Shown here: piece by piece, positions 43,091 to 50,974 of the stretch | Layout of the letters: the number at the start of each line of letters is the position of its first letter | Position numbering within the stretch: position 1 is the first letter of the stretch | Assembly (NCBI RefSeq): GCF_043497005.1 | Contig: NZ_JBIEKE010000002.1 | Span: 930,001 to 994,000, forward strand | Reading direction: 5' to 3' | DNA length: 64,000 nt | Origin: Halobacillus_A sp043497005 | GTDB taxonomy: Bacteria > Bacillota > Bacilli > Bacillales > Halobacillaceae | Notes under the pieces: generated by a model | Seen by the model: the letters and a program-made list of their open reading frames with translations, nothing else | The model's database searches: none | Told to the model about the DNA's origin: nothing | Program-made: the position numbers and the translations under genes

Positions 43091-44593
43091 TTACTCTACG
43101 TCGATCTGCGCACGCTGCAGCTTTCCGCTGAAGTCAACGTACACCGCTTTCCACTCGGTAAATACATCAAGTGCAGCTACACCTGAATCTCTGTGTCCGT
43201 TACCAGTGCCTTTTGTACCTCCAAATGGCAGATGAATTTCAGCCCCTGTAGTGCCGGCATTCACATACACAATTCCTGTATCTAAATCACGCTGCGCCGC
43301 AAACACTTGATTGACGTCTCTTGTAAAAATAGAGCTTGATAAACCATATTCAACGCTGTTGTTGATTTCGATCGCTTCTTCTAGACTTTTTACCGGAATC
43401 AAGGAAACTACAGGTCCAAAAATTTCTTCCTGAGCGATACGCATATCTGGAGTTACGTCCGTAAATAGGGTAGGGGCAAAGTAATTTCCTTTCGCATGGT
43501 TACCATCCTTCAGCACGTGACCGCCGCTCAGCAGTTTAGCTCCTTCCTCTTTACCTACTTGAATATAGCTTTTGATTTTTTCCAGGCCGTTCTTATTAAT
43601 AATCGGACCGACCTTAATTGATTCATCCAATCCGTTTCCAATCGTGAGCTTGGCAATTTCATTTTGCAGACGATCCTCCAGCTGCTCTTTGACACTCTCA
43701 TGCACCATCACACGGCTGCAGGCCGTACAACGCTGGCCGCTTGTCCCATACGCACTCCATAAAATTCCTTCAACCGCTAATGTAAGGTCGGCGTCATCCA
43801 TGACGATCACTGCATTTTTCCCGCCCATTTCAAGTGATACTTTCTTTAAACGCTGACCGCACTTTCCTGCGATCGTGCGTCCAACTTCATTCGATCCGGT
43901 AAAAGAAATAACACGGATGTCATCTTGTTCAATCATCGCTTCCCCTACGGTCGATCCTGAACCAAAAACAACATTAATAACACCTTCCGGCAACCCTGCT
44001 TCTTCAAAGATCTTCGCTAATTCAAACGCCATAATCGGCGTTTCCGTAGCCGGCTTCCAGACGACGGCATTGCCAGCAACTATGGCAGGGAATGACTTCC
44101 AGGTGGCAATGGCAATCGGAAAATTCCAGGGCGTAATAATACCGACCACACCCACAGGAGCGCGCACACTCATCGCAAATTTATCTTTAAGTTCAGAAGG
44201 CGTCGTCTGTCCAAATAAGCGCCGGCCTTCTCCTGCCATGTAAAAAGCCATATCAATGCCTTCCTGCACTTCCCCGCGTGCTTCTTCAATCACTTTTCCG
44301 TTTTCCATCGTCAATAGCTGCGACAATGTTTCCTTCTTCTCTTTCATAAGGACACCCACACGGAATAGGATTTCAGCACGTTGAGGGGCAGGAACAAGCG
44401 CCCAGTCTTTTTGAGCTTTCTTTGCTGCTGATGTCGCTTTCTCAACGTCCTGCATACTGGATAATGGGACTTGGACGAGGGTAGCTAAATTCGCCGGATT
44501 TACGACATCTGCATATTTCTCACTTGAAGGGGCCGCCCACTTTCCATTTATAAAATTTCTAAGCTTTTCTTCTTTTATCAATTTTGGGGTCAT
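43091..44593 (-). CDS. Aldehyde dehydrogenase, proposed 2-aminoadipate semialdehyde dehydrogenase
   Basis: The 500-residue NAD(P)-dependent aldehyde dehydrogenase has the cofactor loop FTGSNEVGRTIAG, catalytic Glu in LEMGGKNAVIV and nucleophile Cys in SGQRCTACSRV. The ATG follows GGAGGAATGAAAGG. It lies between the lysine dehydrogenase (33 nt) and the TPP enzyme (15 nt). It would oxidise 2-aminoadipate semialdehyde to 2-aminoadipate, and might also handle glutarate semialdehyde; this is inference from context. The sequence alone says only broad-specificity ALDH. Confidence 0.88.
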   Translation of the reverse strand: MTPKLIKEEKLRNFINGKWAAPSSEKYADVVNPANLATLVQVPLSSMQDVEKATSAAKKAQKDWALVPAPQRAEILFRVGVLMKEKKETLSQLLTMENGKVIEEARGEVQEGIDMAFYMAGEGRRLFGQTTPSELKDKFAMSVRAPVGVVGIITPWNFPIAIATWKSFPAIVAGNAVVWKPATETPIMAFELAKIFEEAGLPEGVINVVFGSGSTVGEAMIEQDDIRVISFTGSNEVGRTIAGKCGQRLKKVSLEMGGKNAVIVMDDADLTLAVEGILWSAYGTSGQRCTACSRVMVHESVKEQLEDRLQNEIAKLTIGNGLDESIKVGPIINKNGLEKIKSYIQVGKEEGAKLLSGGHVLKDGNHAKGNYFAPTLFTDVTPDMRIAQEEIFGPVVSLIPVKSLEEAIEINNSVEYGLSSSIFTRDVNQVFAAQRDLDTGIVYVNAGTTGAEIHLPFGGTKGTGNGHRDSGVAALDVFTEWKAVYVDFSGKLQRAQIDVE

Positions 44594-44608
44594 CCTTTCA
44601 TTCCTCCT

Positions 44609-46267
44609 TTAATTCGAGCGATCTCTTATTTGTTGTATCGTTGAAGATACCGAAATCTGCTCTGGATCACTTTCCACTTCAATAACGACAGGCTTTTCTA
44701 CGTACATAGATTTAGTGAGAGCTTGTTCAAATTCTTTTGGAGTTTTAACAAAAAATCCAATCGCTCCTAGTTCTTCAGCCAGTTTTGAAAAAGGCACATT
44801 ACCTAAATCTGTACCAATCTTCTTATATGGAAAATGGATTTCTTGATGCATGCGAATCGTGCCGTACATCCTATTGTTAAACACAATGCTGATAACTGGG
44901 ATGCTATAGCGTACAGCTGTCTCCAGCTCCTGCATCGTCATCATGAACCCTCCATCACCAGACAGCGAGACTACGGTCCGGTCAGGCTGTGCGAATTTCA
45001 CACCTAAAGCCGCAGGCATGCCGTAGCCCATTGCGCCAGAGGTAGGTCCAATGTAAGTGTTCTTTTGGTTAAATGGATAAAAGGTATGCAGCCAGCCAGC
45101 AAAATTACCTGCATCATTTGTAAGAATCGCGTCAAAGGGCAGACGGTTCTGCAGAATGGATATGATCTTCTGGTTCGTCGTTTCTTTTTCTTTAATAGTA
45201 AGAGTAGAATCCACATAAACTTGCCGGCGAGCTATTGACCAGGCTGTCCATTTAGGTTTCACCTCGATGGTTGTTAGACGCTGCAACGCTTCTTTTGCGT
45301 CAGAGACAACACCAACGTCTGGAGGGTACACTTTTCCTAGCGTTTCATAATCAATATCAATATGAACGAGGGTCTGATCTCGTCCAAGGAGAGAATAATC
45401 CTGCGTCGTAACTTCAGAAAGACGTGTGCCAATCGCAATAACCGTGTCCGCTCCCTGAACTGTATCGACAATCGTACGATCTCCTCCTAATCCAAGATGG
45501 CCAGCGTAAAGTGGATGGTTGTTTGGAAACACATCGTGTCTGCGAAAAGCACTAAGAACGGGAAGACTAAATGTAGTGGCAAACTTGATTAATTCCTCTT
45601 CGGCACCGGAATGTTTCACTCCTCCACCGGCAATTACGACAGGGCGCTCTGCTTCTTGTAATATCTGCTCGATCTCGTGAACTTCACGTAATGAAGGACA
45701 TGGTGCAGGCTTTACGGCAGCACGAGTAAACACCATCTCCGCTTTCTTGTTTAACAAATCTTCAGGTAAAGAAATAACCACAGGACCTGGACGACCCGTT
45801 TGAGAGATTCTAAACGCCCGCTGCACGAGCTCAGGCACTCTTGAGGGCTCTTGAATTTCAATGGTCCATTTCGATATCGGTCCAAAAAATCGCTCCAAAT
45901 CAACCTCCTGAAACCCTTCTCTCCCTTTAAATTGACTATGCACCTGCCCTAAAAACACGACCATTGGTGACGAATCCTGGTAAGCCGTGTGAACGCCTAT
46001 AGCGAGGTTGGCTCCGCCTACTCCTCTTGTAGCCAGAACGACCGCCGGCTTACCGCTGGCTTTCGCAAACCCTTCCGCCATAAAAGCTGCACCGCCTTCA
46101 TGTCTTGCGGAAATCAATTCTATACTCGGTTCATCGAAAATGGCATCCATAACAGGGAGGTAGCTTTCACCGGGAACACAAAACACATTTGGTATCTCTT
46201 CAATCTTGATACATTTCACAATGGCTTGAGCACTCGTTAACAGCTGAGGTTGATTATGAGCCTTCAA
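44609..46267 (-). CDS. TPP-dependent enzyme of the acetolactate synthase/decarboxylase superfamily
   Basis: The 552 residues have three domains: catalytic Glu57 in ISARHEGGAAFMAEGFAKA, a central Rossmann domain (PVVIAGGGVKHSG), and C-terminal GDGGFMMTMQELETA...NN. It is IlvB-like but has no small subunit, and the real acetolactate synthase is at 4907. In this operon it would be a 2-oxoadipate decarboxylase, giving glutarate semialdehyde (inference). The TTG start at 46267 follows GAGGAGGG. Alternatives: another 2-oxo acid decarboxylase or carboligase. Confidence 0.85.
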   Translation of the reverse strand: MKAHNQPQLLTSAQAIVKCIKIEEIPNVFCVPGESYLPVMDAIFDEPSIELISARHEGGAAFMAEGFAKASGKPAVVLATRGVGGANLAIGVHTAYQDSSPMVVFLGQVHSQFKGREGFQEVDLERFFGPISKWTIEIQEPSRVPELVQRAFRISQTGRPGPVVISLPEDLLNKKAEMVFTRAAVKPAPCPSLREVHEIEQILQEAERPVVIAGGGVKHSGAEEELIKFATTFSLPVLSAFRRHDVFPNNHPLYAGHLGLGGDRTIVDTVQGADTVIAIGTRLSEVTTQDYSLLGRDQTLVHIDIDYETLGKVYPPDVGVVSDAKEALQRLTTIEVKPKWTAWSIARRQVYVDSTLTIKEKETTNQKIISILQNRLPFDAILTNDAGNFAGWLHTFYPFNQKNTYIGPTSGAMGYGMPAALGVKFAQPDRTVVSLSGDGGFMMTMQELETAVRYSIPVISIVFNNRMYGTIRMHQEIHFPYKKIGTDLGNVPFSKLAEELGAIGFFVKTPKEFEQALTKSMYVEKPVVIEVESDPEQISVSSTIQQIRDRSN

Positions 46268-46279
46268 GGAGACCCTCCT

Positions 46280-47440
46280 CTATTCAATTTTTTTCAATCG
46301 CTGAACAGCTTCTCGCAGCCGTTCAGTAGGAACCGATAAAGAAATACGAATATACCCTTCTCCCCTGCTTCCAAAAGCCGTACCTGGTGTAACGATAACT
46401 CCTGCTTTCTCAAGTACCTTCTCCGAAAACGTCCGGGATGTTTCCCCGTGCGGTATTTTTGCCCAAATGAAAAAAGTTCCTCTTGGCTCAGCTGCTTCTA
46501 TCCCCATTTGCTTTAACGCCGGGATCATTTCTTTCATTCTCTCTTGATAGATCTCATTGTTTGCTTTTATAGAGGAAAAATCGCTGTATAATGCAGCTGC
46601 TCCAGCTTTTTGTATCGCTAAAAACTGACTCGTATCCATATTACTTTTCACGATGGATAATGCTCGAATAAGATCACGATTACCTACTACATAGCCGATT
46701 CTCCAGCCTGTCATATTAAAGCTCTTAGACAGCGACCCAAACTCGACAGCCACCTCTTTTGCCCCCGCCACTTGCAGTACACTTGGGGCTTTGTAATCTT
46801 TGAATGTAACGAGATCATATGCTGCATCGTGAGCCACGCAGAGATTATGCTTCTTGGCTAAAGAAACGGCCTCAGCAAATGTGTTACGTTCAACCGTCCC
46901 TCCCGTTGGATTACTTGGATAGTTTAACAGCATCAGCTTTGCCTGCTCCCAATCTGCTGCTTTCACTTTTTCAAACTGTGGAACATACCCCTTTTTTTCA
47001 TGGAGCGGCAAAGGAAGAACCTTGCCATAAGCTAAGTGAATTGCTGACTGATAGACGGGGTAACCGGGGTCTGGCACAAGCACGCCATCTCCCGGATCAA
47101 GGATTGCGCTTAAAAAATGGGCAATTCCTTCCTTAGAACCGATCAGCGCGTGAACCTCTGTCTCTGGATCTAATGTGACGCTGTAGTGCTTCTTATAAAA
47201 ATGAGCCACAGCTTGTTTGTACTCTAAGCAGCCGCTGTAAGGAGAATATTTGTGATTCGCCGGCTTACCGGCTTCTTCCACAAGCCGGTCAATAATGAAA
47301 GGCGGGGTTGGCAAATCGGGGGCGCCAATACCTAAATCGATCACGTCGATTCCCTGTTCCTGCAGCTTTTTTTTCTTTTGTTGAAATACGGAAAAAAGAT
47401 AGGGTGGTAAACTATTCACTTGTCTGGACCCGTAATGCAT
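46280..47440 (-). CDS. Class I/II PLP aminotransferase, proposed 2-aminoadipate aminotransferase
   Basis: The 386 residues run from the ATG at 47440 (MHYGSRQVNSLPPYLFS) with AGGGG upstream; another ATG ten codons earlier has no site. PLP enzyme of the aspartate aminotransferase fold: DLGIGAPDLPTP, NYPSNPTGGTVE, AHDAAYDLVTF, the lysine motif FGSLSKSFNMTGWRIGY, and RISLSV at the end. It is related to LL-diaminopimelate and kynurenine/aminoadipate aminotransferases. First gene of the operon, 12 nt before the TPP enzyme. Likely converts 2-aminoadipate to 2-oxoadipate; inference from context. Confidence 0.85.
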   Translation of the reverse strand: MHYGSRQVNSLPPYLFSVFQQKKKKLQEQGIDVIDLGIGAPDLPTPPFIIDRLVEEAGKPANHKYSPYSGCLEYKQAVAHFYKKHYSVTLDPETEVHALIGSKEGIAHFLSAILDPGDGVLVPDPGYPVYQSAIHLAYGKVLPLPLHEKKGYVPQFEKVKAADWEQAKLMLLNYPSNPTGGTVERNTFAEAVSLAKKHNLCVAHDAAYDLVTFKDYKAPSVLQVAGAKEVAVEFGSLSKSFNMTGWRIGYVVGNRDLIRALSIVKSNMDTSQFLAIQKAGAAALYSDFSSIKANNEIYQERMKEMIPALKQMGIEAAEPRGTFFIWAKIPHGETSRTFSEKVLEKAGVIVTPGTAFGSRGEGYIRISLSVPTERLREAVQRLKKIE

Positions 47441-47551
47441 TTCTTCAGCCCCTAAAATCAAATTAATCATTCAAATTTACTTAACGGGTTGTCCCACTGT
47501 TCTATCCTATTAGCCTGCATTTCGTTTCATGATAGATCTTTTTACCTTCTA

Positions 47552-47580
47552 TTGAACTAGTGATCATATTTTCTTAATGT
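47552..47580 (+). promoter_or_regulatory. Promoter of the CoA-transferase/acyl-CoA dehydrogenase operon
   Basis: TTGAAC (47552-47557), a 17-nt spacer and TAATGT (47575-47580) predict a start near 47587 and a leader of about 110 nt containing a long hairpin. Confidence 0.6.
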
Positions 47581-47637
47581 CAGGAATAACGTGTAATGTA
47601 GGACAACTCCTCTACCAACCTGATCCCAGCAGACCCC

Positions 47638-47683
47638 AAGCCAGTTGGATTCATACATTGTATGGGTTCAGCTGGCTTTTTCC
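47638..47683 (+). terminator. Leader hairpin with terminator features before the CoA-transferase gene
   Basis: Left arm AAGCCAGTTGGATTCATA (47638-47655) and right arm TATGGGTTCAGCTGGCTT (47661-47678) pair over all 18 positions with four G-U pairs. The loop has five bases and TTTTT follows. It lies between the predicted promoter and the start codon, so it looks like a leader attenuator. Confidence 0.8.
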
Positions 47684-47698
47684 TTAGAGAGAAAGGGT

Positions 47699-48895
47699 GT
47701 GATCAAACTGTCGGAGACGTTACGAGGCACTACCGTACTTGATTTAACGCGGGTACTTGCCGGACCTTATTGTTCCATGATTTTAGGTGATCTTGGAGCT
47801 GAAGTAATTAAAGTCGAAGCGCCGGGAGGAAGTGATGAAACGAGAAAGTGGGGCCCTCCTTTTAAAGAAGGGGTAAGTGCTTACTATTTATGTGCCAACC
47901 GTAATAAAAAAAGCTTGACCGTTAACTTAAAATCTGAACAGGGCAAAGAGATTATAAGAAGGCTCGTCAGACAAAGCGATGTGATCCTTCATAACTTTAA
48001 AACAGGCACAATGGAACGGCTTGGAATTGATTATGAGCAGTTAAGAAAGATTAACCCTCGAATCGTCTACTGTTCCATTACAGGCTTTGGGGAGACAGGG
48101 CCTTATCAAAATTTACCAGGGTACGACTTTATCATTCAGGCGATGAGCGGCCTGATGAGTATTACAGGTAACGGGGTCTCTGGTCCGCAGAAGCTCGGTG
48201 TTGCCATAACGGACATTCTAACGGGACTTTACGCATGTATAGGGATTCAGGCGGCATTGCTGGAACGGAATCAATCGGGTCTCGGGCAAAAGGTTGACTT
48301 ATCCCTTTATGATTCAGCCGTCAGCTCACTGATCAACATTGGCAGCAATTATTTAATGTCAGGACGCCTGCCTGAGAGATTAGGCAATCATCATGCCAAC
48401 ATTGTCCCCTATCAGACCTTTTATTCGGCTGATGGAGAGATGGTGGTTGCTGTTGGTAATGATACGCAGTTCACCTCCCTTTGTAAGGTGATACAAATTC
48501 CTGAATTAGCTGCAGATTCACGTTTTCGCACGAATCCTGATCGGGTCGCCCATCGAGCATTACTCGCTGAAATTTTACAAGAAGCGTTTGGAAAAAATAC
48601 GACAGACTATTGGAAAGAAAAGTGTCAAGCTGCCAATATTCCATTTGGTGCCATTCAAACGGTAGAGGATGTCGTTAAGGATAAGCAGCTGCAAGCTCGA
48701 GAAATGTTTGTTTCAGCGCAGCACCCCCGAGCCGGAGAGGTTCAAATGATTGGCAGTCCGCTTAAAATGTCGCGGACACCTGTAGATGTACAGCGTCATC
48801 CTCCCGAGCCGGGTGAACATACAGATGAAATCCTGCAGGCGCTGGGCTATGAGAAAAAACTGATTGAGCATTTGCGAAACATGAACACGATTTAA
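47699..48895 (+). CDS. CaiB/BaiF-family (type III) CoA-transferase
   Basis: This roughly 398-residue enzyme moves CoA between carboxylic acids. Family features: GTTVLDLTRVLAGPYCSMILG, GAEVIKVEAPGGSDE, NRNKKSLTVNLKSEQG, the catalytic Asp in GYDFIIQAMSG (YD-F-x-x-Q) and GLYACIGIQAALLER. Beside lysine-catabolic genes and an acyl-CoA dehydrogenase, a glutarate CoA-transferase role (as for the mammalian family member SUGCT) is likely; inference. The start is unsettled: GTG 47699 follows AAAGGG closely, and CTG 47708 is better spaced; the in-frame TTG at 47645 lies in the hairpin. Confidence 0.88.
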   Translation: MIKLSETLRGTTVLDLTRVLAGPYCSMILGDLGAEVIKVEAPGGSDETRKWGPPFKEGVSAYYLCANRNKKSLTVNLKSEQGKEIIRRLVRQSDVILHNFKTGTMERLGIDYEQLRKINPRIVYCSITGFGETGPYQNLPGYDFIIQAMSGLMSITGNGVSGPQKLGVAITDILTGLYACIGIQAALLERNQSGLGQKVDLSLYDSAVSSLINIGSNYLMSGRLPERLGNHHANIVPYQTFYSADGEMVVAVGNDTQFTSLCKVIQIPELAADSRFRTNPDRVAHRALLAEILQEAFGKNTTDYWKEKCQAANIPFGAIQTVEDVVKDKQLQAREMFVSAQHPRAGEVQMIGSPLKMSRTPVDVQRHPPEPGEHTDEILQALGYEKKLIEHLRNMNTI

Positions 48896-48906
48896 GGAGT
48901 GTAGCT

Positions 48907-50097
48907 ATGAATTTCGAATTTACAGATGAGCAAGTGATGCTTCGAAAAACAGTAAGAGATTTTACAGATAAAGAAATTATGCCTTTTATCGGCGAGTGGG
49001 ATGCGAACGGTTTTTTTGATAAAACCATTTTAAAAAAACTGGCCGATTTAGGATTGATGGGTGTCTGTATCCAGGAGAAATATGGCGGCAGCGGTATGGA
49101 TTACAATTCGCTTGCGATTGTATGTGAAGAGTTGGAACGAGGCGATACGGCCTTTCGTACAGCAGTTTCTGTGCATACGGGCTTGAACAGTATGACGCTG
49201 CTGCAATGGGGAACGGAGGAGCAAAAGCAGAAGTATCTCCTCCCGCAGGCGAAGGGAGAGAAAATCGGAGCCTTCGGGTTGACTGAGCCTGGGGCCGGTT
49301 CAGATGTAGCGTCACTGCAATCAACAGCAGCGCGGGCAGGAAATCATTATGTGCTTAACGGACAGAAAACATGGATCTCTCTATGTGACACCGCTGATCA
49401 TTTTCTCGTTTTTGCTTATACAGATAAAAGTAAAAAGCATCACGGGATCTCAGCTTTTATTGTCGAACGAACGATGGAAGGATTCTCCTCTAAAGCGACG
49501 AAAGGCAAGCTCGGAATACGTGCTGGTAATACAGGTGAACTATTTTTTGACCAAGTGAAGGTGCCAAAAGAAAATTTAGTGGGACAAGAAGGAGACGGCT
49601 TTAAAATTGCAATGGCGGCATTAGATAATGGAAGATTTACCGTTGCTGCAGGAGCGTGCGGTCAAATTATGGCTTGCTTAGAAGCCAGCATAGACTATTG
49701 CCATGCCCGGGAGACGTTTGGCAAAGAAATCGGGCGGCACCAGCTTGTACAACAGATGATCGCGAAGATGGAAGCCGGTCTTCAGATGAGCCGCTTACTC
49801 GTTTACCGTGCGGGGGAATTGAAGAATAAAGGTGAGCGTAATACACGTGAAACATCACTTGCAAAATGGCAGGCGTGTGATTTCGCTAATCAGACAGCTG
49901 ACGATGCCGTACAGATTCACGGGGCATATGGGTACTCCAATGAATATCCTGTTGAACGCTATCTGCGTAACTCAAAAGCCCCCGTCATTTATGAAGGAAC
50001 ACGTGAAATCCACACCATTATGCAGGCTGAATATGTGCTAGGCTACCGAAAAGATAAAGCTCTCAGTCATATGCTTCCGGCATGGGATCATAAGTAA
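48907..50097 (+). CDS. Acyl-CoA dehydrogenase, proposed glutaryl-CoA dehydrogenase
   Basis: This 396-residue FAD enzyme has the signatures FGLTEPGAGSDVASLQS and QTADDAVQIHGAYGYSNEYP. The catalytic Glu is in VIYEGTREIHT, the position used by glutaryl-CoA and related dehydrogenases. It starts 11 nt after the CoA-transferase with AAGGAGTGTAGCT upstream. In this context it would oxidise and decarboxylate glutaryl-CoA to crotonyl-CoA. From the sequence alone a short-chain acyl-CoA dehydrogenase cannot be ruled out. Confidence 0.88.
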   Translation: MNFEFTDEQVMLRKTVRDFTDKEIMPFIGEWDANGFFDKTILKKLADLGLMGVCIQEKYGGSGMDYNSLAIVCEELERGDTAFRTAVSVHTGLNSMTLLQWGTEEQKQKYLLPQAKGEKIGAFGLTEPGAGSDVASLQSTAARAGNHYVLNGQKTWISLCDTADHFLVFAYTDKSKKHHGISAFIVERTMEGFSSKATKGKLGIRAGNTGELFFDQVKVPKENLVGQEGDGFKIAMAALDNGRFTVAAGACGQIMACLEASIDYCHARETFGKEIGRHQLVQQMIAKMEAGLQMSRLLVYRAGELKNKGERNTRETSLAKWQACDFANQTADDAVQIHGAYGYSNEYPVERYLRNSKAPVIYEGTREIHTIMQAEYVLGYRKDKALSHMLPAWDHK

Positions 50098-50141
50098 CAC
50101 GGCCGCCTGAAGTCACTTGTAAATCCATGATTCGAATCCAG

Positions 50142-50247
50142 GCTTGAACGTAACCGAATCAAGCATAAAATCATCCGAACGGGTTTCTAAAGAATCGTTC
50201 GGATGATTTTTATTGAAGAAGATTTAGTGCCGCTCCGTCAAAATCCC
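50142..50247 (+). repeat. Hairpin-module repeat (copy 5)
   Basis: The lead-in GAATCAAGCATAAAATCATC, hairpin TCATCCGAACG...CGTTCGGATGA (50171-50206) and downstream GCCGCTCCGTCAAAAT match the first half of E1. It begins about 45 nt after the acyl-CoA dehydrogenase stop and is co-oriented with it. Confidence 0.85.
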
Positions 50248-50252
50248 CCGCC

Positions 50253-50319
50253 GGGTACCAGGTACCGAAATTCATACCTGGCACTTCGCTCTTTAACAGC
50301 TTTTCGGTACCTGGCACCC
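50253..50319 (-). repeat. GGTACC-type dispersed stem-loop, copy K3
   Basis: The outer arms are GGGTACCAGGTACCGAAA and TTTTCGGTACCTGGCACCC, with CACTTCGCTCTTTAACAGC on the right side of the loop. The core is inverted relative to K2 and K4. It directly follows the hairpin-module repeat. Confidence 0.85.
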
Positions 50320-50378
50320 TTCTCCCGCCTCTTCTTTTAGACTATCAAACCTACTTTTCCCCACAACTTCACGGTTCT

Positions 50379-50675
50379 CTACATTGTCAATTTTTCTATG
50401 ATTTCGGTTATTCCATATGATTGATTGGTGGTCAATAAGTAAAAATGCACCCCAAATAACAAGGTCAATCCTGAATAAATAGGAAGCGTAATTACCTCTT
50501 TCATTCTTCTTGACAAAAGGAAAACAGCAATCCAGATCATTGCCGGAATAACTCCTATCATTAAAATGGTAAATTCATTAGCGGGCGTCATTGTAACTCC
50601 AGTTACGGATAGCATAAAGTTATAGAGTATTAATAAACCCGAAGCAAACATAAAAAAGACATTGGCTTTTTTCAT
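50379..50675 (-). CDS. Small three-TM membrane protein, unknown
   Basis: This 98-residue protein has three hydrophobic helices (NVFFMFASGLLILYNFML, FTILMIGVIPAMIWIAVFLL, ITLPIYSGLTLLFGVHFYLL) and short charged loops (SRRMKE). The ATG at 50675 has GGGGGGGAG upstream. No family recognised. It stands alone between repeats and the NlpC/P60 gene. Confidence 0.7.
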   Translation of the reverse strand: MKKANVFFMFASGLLILYNFMLSVTGVTMTPANEFTILMIGVIPAMIWIAVFLLSRRMKEVITLPIYSGLTLLFGVHFYLLTTNQSYGITEIIEKLTM

Positions 50676-50974
50676 ACTCCCCCCCCAAATTCAAGGATTA
50701 TTTTTCCATTATAATACACTTATCACCTCCTCCCTGACATTTTCAACAACAGAATTATATTAATTGTTTGTAAAAAGAATATAAAGTCAGCTTAATCTGT
50801 TTGAAACCTGCTGTCGACTTTTGTCTGATAGACTAGGATCTAGTTTGAAAGATCCCGTGAATGACATAGTAAGCTGCAATTCATTTAAGTAAGGATTACA
50901 TATGATCCTCAATTGTTGAGCTATCTGCTTTCATGACTTCAAACTGAATAACTCAATTTCTAGGAGGATTTTAC

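Noticed and set aside
13545..50206. Six repeated hairpins considered as CRISPR repeats
   Set aside because: They are tens of kilobases apart, single copies in gene 3' regions, with no spacer array and no cas genes.
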